Source: Streptomyces nojiriensis
Lineage (GTDB): Bacteria; Actinomycetota; Actinomycetes; Streptomycetales; Streptomycetaceae
DNA length: 64,000 bases
NCBI RefSeq assembly: GCF_017639205.1
Contig: NZ_CP071139.1
Location: 6,943,501-7,007,500, forward strand
Reading direction: 5' to 3'
Positions 1 to 10,933 of the stretch are shown here, in pieces; the first letter of the stretch is position 1; every line of letters begins with the position of its first letter. The translations under genes were made by a program, and so were the position numbers. The notes under the pieces were generated by a model. That model saw only the letters and a program-made list of their open reading frames with translations. It was not told the origin of the DNA and ran no database searches.

Positions 1-1788
1 CAGGTGCAGCAGGGTCATGCCGAGGAGGTTGGCCCGGGCCGCCCCGGCCAGCTCCGCCGGGAGGTCGAGCGGGGTCCGGACGTACCCGGCCACGCCCGCC
101 TCGTACTCCTCGTCCGGCTCGGTCCAGCTGGTGTGCAGGCCGGCCTCGCGGACCGCCTTGAGCAGGGCGCCGGCCAGTCGCGGCCCGGCCTCGGGGACCC
201 GGCCGAGCCCCAGCGCGGTCTGCCGGGCCACCCAGGCCAGCTGGGGGTCGGGCCCCTCGGGGCGCCCCATCAGCTCCGGCGCCTGGGACAGCGCCGCGAT
301 CCGGGCCCGGACGTCCGCGCTGCGCTTGGTGTCGTGCGTGGACAGGACCGTTCCGGCCGCGGGCCACTCCCGGGCCAGCGCGGCGCAGTACGCGTGGAAC
401 TCGGCCGCCGACACGGCCGGGCGCCCCGGCTCCCCGCCGACCTCGGTGGCCGACAGCAGCGGCGCGTACCGGTAGAAGGCCCGGTCCTCCAGGGACTTGG
501 CGCGCAGGGCCGCCGAGGTCTGGGCGAAGCGTGCGGCGAAGGCCGGATCCCCCAGCAGCAGCTCCCGTACGGCGGCCACCGCGCCCGGACCCGCCACCGC
601 GGCCGCCTGCTCCAGGGCCCGCGGCGGCAGGTCCGGCTCGCCGGGATAGGGCCGGTAGACGGGAAAGGCGATCAGCAACTCCCGTACCGCTGCGGCGAGG
701 TCCGGGCCGGCCTGGCGCTCCAGCGCCCCCAGTTCGGCGGCCAGGTCGCCGGTGAGCACCTCCCGGGCGGACGCGCGGGCCGCCTCCGGCCAGTGGGGCA
801 GCCCGGTGGCCTCCCCGTACCGGGCCGCCAGCTCCGCGGCGCCCTCGGGGTCGGTGAACACCCCGTCCACCCGGTGGAGCGCGTCGTAGCCGGTGGTCCC
901 CGCCACCGGCCACGCGGACGGCAGCCGCTCCTCGCGGGCCAGGATCTTCTCGACCACCACCCAGCAGCCGTCGCCCGCGGCCGCCCGCAGCCGCCGCAGG
1001 TACTCCTCGGGGTCCGCCAGCCCGTCCACGTGGTCGATCCGCAGCCCGTCCGCGACCCCGTCCCGGACCAGCTCCAGCACCTTCGCGTGGGTGGCCGCGA
1101 ACACCTCGGGGTCCTCCACCCGGACCCCGATCAGCTCCGAAATGGTGAAGAAGCGCCGGTAGTTGAGGGAGGTGCGGGCTTCGCGCCACCAGGCCGGCCG
1201 GTACCACTGCGCGGCGAGCAGCTCGGGCAGCGCGAGCCCCGAGGTCCCCTCCCGCAGCGGGAACTGCTGCTCCCCGTAGCGCAGCACCCCGCCGTCGGCC
1301 CGCAGCTCGCAGGACTCCACCGGCCCGGCCAGGACCGGCAGCAGCACCTGGCCGCCGCCCGCCTCCCAGTCGATGTCGAACCAGCGGGCGTACGGTGAGC
1401 CGGGGCCGTCCCGCAGCACCTCCCACAGGGGCCGGTTCAGCCGCAGCGGGGTCGGTACCGCCATGTGGTTGGGCACGATGTCGAGGACCAGTCCGAGCCC
1501 GTGCGCCCGTGCCGCCCCGGCCAGGGACCGCAGGCCGGGTTCGCCGCCGAGCTCGGCCCGCACGCGGGAGTGGTCGGTGACGTCGTAGCCGTGCGTCGAG
1601 CCGGGCACCGCCTCCAGGACCGGGGAGAGGTGCAGGTGCGACACGCCGAGCGAGGCGATGTGCGGTACGGCTTCCTCGGCCGCCGCGAAGGGGAACTCCG
1701 GGCGCAGCTGGAGGCGGTAGGTCGACGTCGGAGTGACTGGTGTCGGAACGTCAGATTCCGATTCGGGGGTCGCGTGCGGCTGGCTCAT
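1..1788 (-). CDS. treY: Malto-oligosyltrehalose synthase TreY, 3' end cut by window edge
   Basis: This GH13-family enzyme converts the reducing end of maltodextrins to a trehalosyl unit, the first step of the TreY/TreZ trehalose route in the cytoplasm. The 596 visible residues start at an ATG (MSQPHATPES). They contain the GH13 region I IVPNH at about 104-108, then DGLRIDHVDGL, VVVEKILAREERLP and STHDTKRSADVRAR, all typical of TreY. The family is usually about 750-800 aa, so roughly 170-200 C-terminal residues lie left of base 1. It is divergent from the MFS gene, with 82 bp between the starts. glgX nearby fits a shared glycogen/trehalose role. treZ is not visible here. Confidence 0.95.
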   Translation of the reverse strand, partial: MSQPHATPESESDVPTPVTPTSTYRLQLRPEFPFAAAEEAVPHIASLGVSHLHLSPVLEAVPGSTHGYDVTDHSRVRAELGGEPGLRSLAGAARAHGLGLVLDIVPNHMAVPTPLRLNRPLWEVLRDGPGSPYARWFDIDWEAGGGQVLLPVLAGPVESCELRADGGVLRYGEQQFPLREGTSGLALPELLAAQWYRPAWWREARTSLNYRRFFTISELIGVRVEDPEVFAATHAKVLELVRDGVADGLRIDHVDGLADPEEYLRRLRAAAGDGCWVVVEKILAREERLPSAWPVAGTTGYDALHRVDGVFTDPEGAAELAARYGEATGLPHWPEAARASAREVLTGDLAAELGALERQAGPDLAAAVRELLIAFPVYRPYPGEPDLPPRALEQAAAVAGPGAVAAVRELLLGDPAFAARFAQTSAALRAKSLEDRAFYRYAPLLSATEVGGEPGRPAVSAAEFHAYCAALAREWPAAGTVLSTHDTKRSADVRARIAALSQAPELMGRPEGPDPQLAWVARQTALGLGRVPEAGPRLAGALLKAVREAGLHTSWTEPDEEYEAGVAGYVRTPLDLPAELAGAARANLLGMTLLHL

Positions 1789-1870
1789 GAGAACGTACGT
1801 ACCCAACCTGCCGGATTCCGTGCCATGACCCAATGCATCCGAGTGACTGCGCCGGGTTAGTGTCGATCAA

Positions 1871-3171
1871 GTGGTTGGAACCGTCAGCACCTATCGAAAA
1901 GTCATCGCCCTGACCGGGCCCCTACTTCCGCTCGTCTCTTTCCTCGCCCGACTGCCCGTCGCGATGTCCCAGTTCGGGAGCTTCCTGCTGGTCGCCCAGA
2001 CCAGCGGATCCCTCGCCACCGCGGGCACCGTCGGCGGCGCCCTCTCCATCGGGCAGGTCCTCTTCGGACCCGTCCTCGGCTGGCTCGCCGACCGCCACGG
2101 GCAGCGCCCGGTCGTCCTGGCCGCGGCCGCCGTCAACGCCGTGGCCACCGCCGCCCTGGTCGCCGGGGCGCTCACGCACCTGGCCACCGTCCCGCTCGCC
2201 GCGATCGGCGCCCTCACCGGAGCCTCCGTACCGCTGATCGGACCGCTCGCCCGCACCCGCTCGGTGGCGCTGGCGCACCGGGCCGGGTCCGACGAGAGCG
2301 TCGTCGGCGCCGTCCACGCCCTCGAAGGCACCCTGGACGAGGTCTCCTTCGTCTTCGGACCCGCCCTCGTCGGACTCGCCGCGCTCCTCGCGCACCCCGC
2401 CGTCGCCCTCGCCGGCGCGGCCGGCCTCGTCGCCGTCTTCGGCACCGTCTACGCGCTCCACCCGACCGCCGCCGTCACCGCGGGGCACCCCCGGACGGAG
2501 CCCGGGGGAGGGGCGCCCGCGCGGGACCGGCGCCCGGGAGGCCGGGTCCGGTCGCCCGGCGTGGTCCACGCCGTCCGCGGCTCCCTCGCCCTCCAGGGCG
2601 CGATGTTCGGCGCCTGCCAGGCGGGCATCACCGCGCTCACCATCCGGCTCGGCGTCCCCGACCAGGCCGCCGTCGTCTACTCCGCCATGGGCGTCGTCAG
2701 CGCGGTCGTCGGCATCTCGCTCGGCGCGCTGCCCGCCCGCTTCGGGCTGCGGCTGCGCTGGCGGGTGGCGACCGGCGCGGCCCTGGTCCTCTCGGTGCCC
2801 CTGCTGTTCACCGACGGCCTGTGGCCGCTGTACGCCGTCGTCACCGTGCTGGGCGCCGCCTACGCACCCCACCTGATCACCGCGTTCGCGCTCACCGAGC
2901 GGGCCGTGGCACCGGCCCGGCTCTCCACCGCGATGGCCGTCGCCGCCAGCTGCCTGGTGGCCGGGCAGGCCACGGCACTCGTCGTCTGCGGGCGCCTCGC
3001 CGAGGCGTACGGCCCCGCCGGGGCCTTCGCCGTGGCCGTCGGGGCGGCCGCGCTCTGCCTGTTGCTCGCCCTCGTCACCAAGGCGCCCGCCGCCCGGACG
3101 CACACCGCCGAGGTGCGCATCCCGGGCCCGCGGACCGGCTCCACCCCGGCGCCGGACGGGAGCGGAGCCGC

Positions 3172-3187
<16 letters not shown>
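1871..3187 (+). CDS. MFS transporter
   Basis: This 438-aa protein has about 12 hydrophobic segments and an MFS loop 2-3 signature (GWLADRHGQRPV, about residues 72-83), so it is an inner-membrane major facilitator. The substrate cannot be told. The C-terminal 35 residues are polar and proline-rich. The chosen GTG has no Shine-Dalgarno sequence, but TAGTGT (1858-1863) ends 7 nt upstream, so the mRNA may be leaderless. The gene is divergent from treY, and its 3' end overlaps the convergent glgX by 16 bp. Placement between treY and glgX is suggestive of sugar export or import, but that is only inference. Confidence 0.85.
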
Positions 3188-5286
<2,099 letters not shown>

Positions 5287-5574
5287 AGATAACGACTCTT
5301 CCCTCGTTGCCCGAAGATGTCCCGGCTAGACCCGGCGTGGACCCAAGTCCCTGCCAGATCTTCCCCGAAAGAGGGGCCGCAAGCGCGGACTTGGGAGGGG
5401 TCCTACCGGGTGACCCGCAGAGCTGATATGCGGGTCAGCGGACTGTCTGCGCATCGGATAATGGGTCAACGGACAGCTCCCGTACGGGCCGTCGGGCTGC
5501 ACCGGGCCGTGCGCGCGGAGTACCCTTCCGTGATCACTGGAGACGGGCGTCCAGACGCAGAAGGCGGTGCACGG
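5287..5574. promoter_or_regulatory. Divergent spacer with two inverted repeats (glgX / HEPN gene)
   Basis: This 288-bp gap between divergent genes contains two perfect dyads. CCCAAGTCC (5342-5350) pairs with GGACTTGGG (5387-5395) and encloses a smaller CCCC/GGGG hairpin. TGACCCGCA (5411-5419) pairs with TGCGGGTCA (5429-5437) with a 9-nt spacer. A GATAAT hexamer at 5457-5462 could be the -10 element of the HEPN gene, but no convincing -35 is visible. The 9+9+9 dyad is a good operator candidate; the outer one looks more like an RNA hairpin. Confidence 0.45.
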
Positions 5575-6852
5575 GTGAGCTCGGGAGGTCTGGAGCTGCC
5601 CCCTGGTGACAGCAGTCACGAGGGTGGCCCGGCGGACGCCCCAGGAGGTGTCCCCGGCGGGACCCCCTCGGGGATCCCGGCCGGGGCGGTCTCCCTGGCG
5701 GGCGGACCGGCGGAGGCCGGGACCGCGGGGACCGGCGTGGAGCTGGACTGGGGCGCGGAGGCCTGGAGCGAGGTCCGGACCCGGGCACAGCGGGCCGGCC
5801 GTGCGTACATCTGGCTGAATCTCATCGAACAGCGGCTGCGCGCGGTGGTCGGGGCGGTGCTCCGGCCGATCTACGAACCGGTGCACGGCACGGACGACTG
5901 GGTCGTCGCGGCCGCCGGGCCCGCCGGACAGGAATGGGTGCAGCGGGCCGTGGCCGTGCGCGAGGTCAGCCGGCGCAAGGGCTACCTGCTCGACTCCGCC
6001 GACGACAACGTGCTGAGCTTCCTGACCCTGCCCCAGCTGCGGGAGCTGATGGTCCAGCACTGGCCGTGCTTCGAGCCGTACTTCGACGACCGGCGCGAGA
6101 TCGAGCTGGCCCTGGACGAGCTGGAGGTCACCCGCAACGTCGTCTCCCGCAACCGGGCGCTGTCCCGGCCCGTGCTGGAACAGGCGGAGCGGGCCTCGGC
6201 GCGCCTGCTGGAGGTGCTGGGCGGGGTCTCCGGCAGCCCCTCCGCGGAGCGGCTGCCGATCGACGCCGTCGAAGACCTCGTGGGCGACCGGTACGCGGAC
6301 GTCATCTCCGTCCACCCCGACCGGGTACGGCTCCAGCGCCAGCTCCCGGCCGAGGACCTCTTCGGGGGTGCGCGGCGGCTCGACGCCATCGGCATAGGGC
6401 TCAACCTGCTGGTCCAGAACTTCTCGGGCCGAAGACTCGTCCGGCTCACGGAGGCCGGGTGCCGGGTGCGGCTGCTGTTCCTGAACCCGGCGAGCAGCGC
6501 CGTGAAGCGGCGCGAGCGGGAACTGGGGCTGCGCAAGGGCGAGCTGAGCCGCTCGGTGGAGATGAACATCCTGCACGTCCGCCGGGTCCGGGCGGGTCTG
6601 CGGGACCCCTCCCGCTTCGAGATCCACGTCTTCGACGAGACCCCGCGGTTCACCGCCTACCTGGTGGAGGGGCAGGCCTCGGGCATCGCGGTGGTCCAGT
6701 CCTACCTGCGGCGGGCGCGCGGCATGGAGTCGCCCGTCCTGGTGCTGCGGGGCGGCGGCCGCGGGGTGCCGAAGGACGCGGAGCACGGACTGTTCACGAC
6801 GTACCGGGAGGAGTTCGAATCGATGTGGGAGGACTCCCGGCCGGTGTCCTGA
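5575..6852 (+). CDS. SAV_2148-family HEPN domain protein
   Basis: This 425-aa protein matches the Streptomyces family annotated as SAV_2148 HEPN domain-containing protein. After an acidic, Gly/Pro-rich N-terminus of about 60 residues comes a helical region (AGRAYIWLNLIEQRLRAVVG and onward), and the C-terminal half carries LLFLNPASSAVKRRERELGL and YLVEGQASGIAVVQSYLRRA. HEPN domains are often ribonucleases, but I do not see a clear R-x4-6-H motif, so activity is unknown. The GTG at 5575 is chosen for the AAGGCGG 7 nt upstream; an in-frame GTG at 5530 is the alternative. A DnaQ-type exonuclease gene follows 92 bp downstream on the same strand. Confidence 0.8.
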   Translation: MSSGGLELPPGDSSHEGGPADAPGGVPGGTPSGIPAGAVSLAGGPAEAGTAGTGVELDWGAEAWSEVRTRAQRAGRAYIWLNLIEQRLRAVVGAVLRPIYEPVHGTDDWVVAAAGPAGQEWVQRAVAVREVSRRKGYLLDSADDNVLSFLTLPQLRELMVQHWPCFEPYFDDRREIELALDELEVTRNVVSRNRALSRPVLEQAERASARLLEVLGGVSGSPSAERLPIDAVEDLVGDRYADVISVHPDRVRLQRQLPAEDLFGGARRLDAIGIGLNLLVQNFSGRRLVRLTEAGCRVRLLFLNPASSAVKRRERELGLRKGELSRSVEMNILHVRRVRAGLRDPSRFEIHVFDETPRFTAYLVEGQASGIAVVQSYLRRARGMESPVLVLRGGGRGVPKDAEHGLFTTYREEFESMWEDSRPVS

Positions 6853-6944
6853 CCCGCGGCCCGGCGGCCCCGGCGGCCTGGCTGTCAGTGCCCCGTGGCA
6901 GGCTGAAACCCGTTGACCGAAGGTGTACGGGGGAGGGGCACGGG

Positions 6945-7682
6945 GTGGAGGACTGGCACGGCATGGGGGACTGGCACGGCGGTGTGCTGATCGGATTCGA
7001 CCTGGAGACGACCGGCACGGAGCCGGGGGAATCGCGGATCGTGACGGCGGCCCTGGTCGAGGTGCGCGGCGGAACGGTGCGCGAGCGGCGCGGCTGGCTC
7101 GCCGATCCCGGGATACCGATCCCGGAAGGGGCCTCGGCCATCCACGGGATCAGCACGGAGCGCGCGGTCGCCGAGGGGCGCCCGGTGCGGGAGGTCGCGG
7201 ACGAGGTCGCGGGGGCCCTGGTCGGACACTGGCGTGCCGGAGCGGTGGTGGTCGCGTACAACGCGGCCTTCGACCTGACCCTGCTGAGCGCCGAGCTGGC
7301 CCGGCACGGGCTGCCCTCGCTGGCCGACCGGCTGGACGGGGCACCGACCGGGCCGGTGGTGGACCCGCTGACCATCGACCGGGCCGTGGACCGCTACCGG
7401 CGGGGCAAGCGGACCCTGGAGGCGGTCTGCGGGGTGTACGGGGTCACCCTCGACGCCGCGCACGACGCCGGGGCGGACGCGCTGGCCGCGGTCCAGGTGG
7501 CCCGTGCGATAGCCGAGCGGCATCCGGAGGTGGCCGCGCTCACGCCGGCCGACCTGCACGCACGGCAGAGCACCTGGCACGCGCGCTGGGCCCGGGACTT
7601 CCAGTCGTACCTGCGCCGCCAGGGCACCCCGGACGCGGTGATCGACGAGGCCTGGCCGCTCCGGGGCCTGGTCCCCGCGTAG
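6945..7682 (+). CDS. DnaQ-like 3'-5' exonuclease
   Basis: The 245-aa product belongs to the DEDDh exonuclease superfamily (DNA polymerase III epsilon fold). Exo I is GFDLETTGTEPGE (about residues 17-29), with the metal-binding Asp and Glu. Exo II lies around VVVAYNAAFDLTLL. Exo III is HDAGADALAAVQVARAI, with the expected His and Asp. It is longer than the bare domain by about 50 C-terminal residues (STWHARWARDFQSYL), a tail seen in actinobacterial homologues. The GTG start is chosen for a GGGGAGGGG ribosome site about 6 nt upstream; an ATG six codons later is possible. It is convergent with the APH-like gene. Confidence 0.88.
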   Translation: MEDWHGMGDWHGGVLIGFDLETTGTEPGESRIVTAALVEVRGGTVRERRGWLADPGIPIPEGASAIHGISTERAVAEGRPVREVADEVAGALVGHWRAGAVVVAYNAAFDLTLLSAELARHGLPSLADRLDGAPTGPVVDPLTIDRAVDRYRRGKRTLEAVCGVYGVTLDAAHDAGADALAAVQVARAIAERHPEVAALTPADLHARQSTWHARWARDFQSYLRRQGTPDAVIDEAWPLRGLVPA

Positions 7683-7718
7683 GAGGCGTCCTGTCGGTCC
7701 TCGCCCCCCGGGCCGGGC

Positions 7719-7746
7719 CCGGCAAGATCCGGAAGAGACGGCCTAG
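7719..7746. repeat. Solo end of the CTAG-flanked foldback element
   Basis: The 24 nt at 7719-7742 are identical to the inverted complement of the left arm of the element at 20576-20744, and CTAG follows at 7743-7746, as at intact element ends. Matching continues outward into GGGCCC (from 7715). No second arm is seen nearby, so this is a solo end left by deletion or partial transposition. The CTA at 7743-7745 is the stop codon of the minus-strand APH-like gene. Confidence 0.75.
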
Positions 7747-8606
7747 AACGAGTGCCACCGGGTTTGCCGGTCGCCGTCCCTGAGGGAGGCCACGCGGCGG
7801 CGGAACTCGGCCCGTGCCCCCGGGTCGGCCGGGGCGTGCTGGGCGACCCAGGCGCAGCTGGCCGTCTCCCGGGCGCCGCGCAGGACCGCGCAGCCCTCCC
7901 AGTCGCGGACGTCCCACCCGTACGCCGTCACGAAGGCCTCGTACTCCTCGGCGGGCAGACCGTACCGGTCGCGGGAGAGCGCCATCACCACCAGGTCGTG
8001 CTCGCGCAGATCGGCCGACACGGTCTCCAGGTCGACCAGGGCAGGGCCGTCGGGGCCCACGTGGACGTTGCGGGGCAGGGCGTCGCCGTGGACCGGGCCC
8101 GGGGGCAGCCGCGGGGTCAGGGCCGCCAGCTCGGCGGCGTACGCGTCCCGGCGGGCCCGCAGATAGGCCGCGTCGGCCGGGTCGACGGCGCCCGCCGCCA
8201 GCCGCAGCCAGCGCTCGACCCCCTCCAGCAGGTTCCGCGCGGGCAGGGCGAACGGCGGCTCGGGCAGGGCGTGCACGAGGCGCAGCAGATCCGCCAGGTC
8301 CCCGGGCCCCGCGGGCCGCACCGCGTCCGGGAGCCGGTGCCACAGGGTCAGCGGATGCCCGTCCACCAGCCGCGGCTTCGGCTCGGCCGCGCGGACCGCC
8401 GGGATCCCGGACGCGGCGAACCAGCCGGCCACCGCGAGTTCCCGCTCGGCCCGCTCCAGCAGCGCGGCCTCCCGGCCCACCTTCACCACCAGGTCGCCGA
8501 CGGCGAAGACCGCGTTCTCGCCGAACGCGAGGAGCACCGCCGCCCCGGGCGCGCCCCCGGTCAGGCCCGCCGCCGCCAGTACCCGCCTCGCCCGTGCCTC
8601 GTCCAT
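7743..8606 (-). CDS. APH-family phosphotransferase
   Basis: This 287-aa protein has the aminoglycoside phosphotransferase/choline kinase fold. An N-terminal nucleotide-binding lobe includes VFAVGDLVVKVGRE with the lysine of the ATP site. The catalytic loop is PPGPVHGDALPRNVHVG (HGD), followed by PALVDLETVSADLREHD (the DxD-equivalent is D-L-E). Its substrate is unknown, and similar proteins in actinomycetes are rarely true resistance kinases. Its TAG stop lies inside the solo repeat end at 7719-7746, so the last residues may have been set by that insertion. It is divergent from the FUSC gene, with 83 bp between. Confidence 0.85.
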   Translation of the reverse strand: MDEARARRVLAAAGLTGGAPGAAVLLAFGENAVFAVGDLVVKVGREAALLERAERELAVAGWFAASGIPAVRAAEPKPRLVDGHPLTLWHRLPDAVRPAGPGDLADLLRLVHALPEPPFALPARNLLEGVERWLRLAAGAVDPADAAYLRARRDAYAAELAALTPRLPPGPVHGDALPRNVHVGPDGPALVDLETVSADLREHDLVVMALSRDRYGLPAEEYEAFVTAYGWDVRDWEGCAVLRGARETASCAWVAQHAPADPGARAEFRRRVASLRDGDRQTRWHSF

Positions 8607-8689
8607 ACCGCCGCTCCCGCCCCTCCCGTGGATCCGCTGCCGCCAGCCAGTATGTGGTGGCTTCCGGCAGGTGGCCCGATCCTGGAGTC

Positions 8690-10882
8690 ATGTGCGCCGA
8701 ACACGACGGACGCGCCGACCGGGGCCCCTCGGTCGTGACCCGGCGCGCCCTGCGCACCACCCTCTCCGCGTGCGTCTCGTTCTTCGTCTGCCTGTACGCA
8801 CTGGACCGGCCGGTGGCGGCGACGTACGCGCTGTTCGCCGCGGTGTCGATGGCGGCCCTCTCCCACATCCCCGGCACCGGGCGCCAGCGGGCGGCCGTCA
8901 TGGTCAGGGCGACGCCCGCGGCCTGGCTGCTGCTGACGATCGGTACCTACCTCGCGATCCGGACCTGGACCGCCGTGGTCGGCATGCTCCTGATCGGCTT
9001 CGCCCTGGCCTTCGTGGCGGCGGCCGGGCCCCGCGCGGCGGGCGCGGCCCCCGGTCTGCAGCTGCTCTACATCCTGCCGTGCTTCCCGCCCTACGCACCG
9101 GACACCCTGGTCGAACGGCTCGCGGGGGCGACCTTCGGCCTGCTGTTGCTGGTCCTCGCCGAGGTCTTCGTCCTGCCCGAGGAGCCCGGGCCCACCTACC
9201 GGCAGGTGGCCGCCCGGGCGGCCGACACCGCCGCCCGCTGTGCCGCGGAGCTGGGCCGCGCCCCGTACACGCTGTGCGCCGCCTCGGCGGAGACGGCCCG
9301 GGCGGCCGGCGAGTCGCTGCGGCCCTTCCGGACCGACGGAGCCGACCGGCCCGCCGGGCCGGGGCTGCGCGAACGCGCCCTGGCCCACGTGGGCCTGGCC
9401 GCCCGCACGCTCCTGGGCCGCATGGCGAACCTGCCCCCGGCGCCCCCGGAGCCGCCGCCCCCGGACCGGCCGCCGGAGGTGGCGGAGGCCGAGGTGCTGA
9501 GCGCGGTGGCCCGGGCCGTCACCGAGACCTCGGCGGTGCTGGACGGCGGGGCCGACACGACCGAAGCGGCCGACGCCCTGCGGCGCGTACGGAAGGAGGC
9601 GGCGTCGGCGGCCGAGCGGGAGCCGCCGACGACGGTGGCGCGGGGCCGCCGCCGGGCGGCCGTGCTGGAGGTGGCCGACGCCGCCGTGGCCCTGACGACG
9701 GCGGCCGAGCTGGCGGTCCGGGGCCGGCACGCGCGAAAGCCCGCCGGAGCCGACGCCGGGCGCTTCTGGTACGCCGGCCAGCTCGCGCCGCGCCTGTGGT
9801 GGCACCGGATGGCGGGACATGCCGGGCCCCGGTCCGTGTACTTCCAGAACGCCGTACGGATCAGCCTCGCGCTGGCCGCGGCCCGCACGATCGCGGGCGT
9901 GGACTCGCTGCCCCACGGCTTCTGGGCGATGCTGGCCGTCCTCAGCCTGACCCGGACGACCGCCTCCCAGACCCGGGCGACCGTACGGGTGGCCATCACG
10001 GGCACCCTGCTCGGAGCCCTGGTCACCGGGGTCCTGCTGGCCCTCATCGGCAGCCACACCACCATCTACGCCATCGCCCTGCCGTTCGTGATGCTCACGG
10101 CGTTCCGGGTGGGGCCGGTCAAGGGCGTGGGCTGGGCCCAGGGCATGTTCACCCTCGTGGTGGCCTTCGTCTTCGCGCAGCTGGCCCCCGTGACCTGGCA
10201 GCTCGCCGAGGTCCGGATCCTGGACGTGATCATCGGCAGCCTGATCGGCGTCGTGTTCGGGGTGCTCGCCTGGCCGCGCGGGGCGCAGCGCGAGCTGCAC
10301 CGGGCGGTCGCCCTGCTGCTGACGAGGGAGGCGGAGACCGTCGAGCGGACCACGGCCGCCGTGGTGGAGGGCGGGCCGGGGCAGGCCCCCGACGACCAGC
10401 CGCTCCAGCACGCGCTGATCATGGCGGAGTCCGCCTTCGCGCAGCACCAGAGCGAGCCCCGCACCACCGAGGAGCCCACGACGGACTGGCACGCGGCCAT
10501 GATGACGGGCCACCACGTGCTGTGGGGTTCGCGGCGGCTCGTCGTCCGCGGCGGCCCGGCCGTGGGGCCCGACAACGGCGCCCGGCTGGACGGCCGGGCG
10601 GCTGGGGTGGCCGGCCGGATGCGGGAGGCGGCCGGGCGGGCGGGCGCGGATCCGGCGGCCCGGAAGGTTCCGGAGACCGCGGACGTCCCGGATCCGCCGA
10701 GCGCGCCGCCGCCGGGCGGGCCCACCGGGGACGATCCGCCGGGTGTCTCCTCGCCGCGGTTCTTCGCCGCGCTCGTCTGGCTCGACTCGCTCACCGTGGA
10801 CGTCGACCGCATCACGGCACCGGACCACCCGTCCGGCTCATCCGGCTCATCCGGCGCGTCCCGCCCGTCCGGCCCGGCGTGA
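8690..10882 (+). CDS. FUSC-family membrane protein
   Basis: The 730-aa protein has two hydrophobic blocks (about residues 20-165 and 385-535), each with several membrane segments. They flank a cytoplasmic Ala/Pro-rich region, the layout of fusaric-acid-resistance-like (FUSC/YccS/aromatic acid exporter) proteins. The second block carries the FUSC-type stretch SLPHGFWAMLAVLSLTR. A Pro/Gly-rich tail with SGSSGSSGASRPSG ends the protein. The ATG has no usable Shine-Dalgarno; GATCCT ends 6 nt upstream, so a leaderless mRNA is possible. The glycosyltransferase starts 51 bp after the stop from its own promoter. Substrate unknown; efflux is inferred. Confidence 0.82.
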   Translation: MCAEHDGRADRGPSVVTRRALRTTLSACVSFFVCLYALDRPVAATYALFAAVSMAALSHIPGTGRQRAAVMVRATPAAWLLLTIGTYLAIRTWTAVVGMLLIGFALAFVAAAGPRAAGAAPGLQLLYILPCFPPYAPDTLVERLAGATFGLLLLVLAEVFVLPEEPGPTYRQVAARAADTAARCAAELGRAPYTLCAASAETARAAGESLRPFRTDGADRPAGPGLRERALAHVGLAARTLLGRMANLPPAPPEPPPPDRPPEVAEAEVLSAVARAVTETSAVLDGGADTTEAADALRRVRKEAASAAEREPPTTVARGRRRAAVLEVADAAVALTTAAELAVRGRHARKPAGADAGRFWYAGQLAPRLWWHRMAGHAGPRSVYFQNAVRISLALAAARTIAGVDSLPHGFWAMLAVLSLTRTTASQTRATVRVAITGTLLGALVTGVLLALIGSHTTIYAIALPFVMLTAFRVGPVKGVGWAQGMFTLVVAFVFAQLAPVTWQLAEVRILDVIIGSLIGVVFGVLAWPRGAQRELHRAVALLLTREAETVERTTAAVVEGGPGQAPDDQPLQHALIMAESAFAQHQSEPRTTEEPTTDWHAAMMTGHHVLWGSRRLVVRGGPAVGPDNGARLDGRAAGVAGRMREAAGRAGADPAARKVPETADVPDPPSAPPPGGPTGDDPPGVSSPRFFAALVWLDSLTVDVDRITAPDHPSGSSGSSGASRPSGPA

Positions 10883-10897
10883 GCGGCGGAAAAGATA

Positions 10898-10927
10898 TTG
10901 CACGAGACGTATCGTCTCGTTTATCGT
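10898..10927 (+). promoter_or_regulatory. mgt promoter with 19-bp operator in the spacer
   Basis: A -35-like TTGCAC (10898-10903) and a -10-like TATCGT (10922-10927) are separated by 18 bp. The perfect dyad ACGAGACG-TAT-CGTCTCGT (10902-10920) fills that spacer. TCGATC then leads directly to the ATG at 10934, with no Shine-Dalgarno. The arrangement predicts transcription starting at the A of the ATG and a repressor, TetR- or MarR-like, blocking RNA polymerase. The repressor is not identified; the MarR gene at 12114 is the nearest candidate. Confidence 0.65.
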
Positions 10928-10933
10928 TCGATC

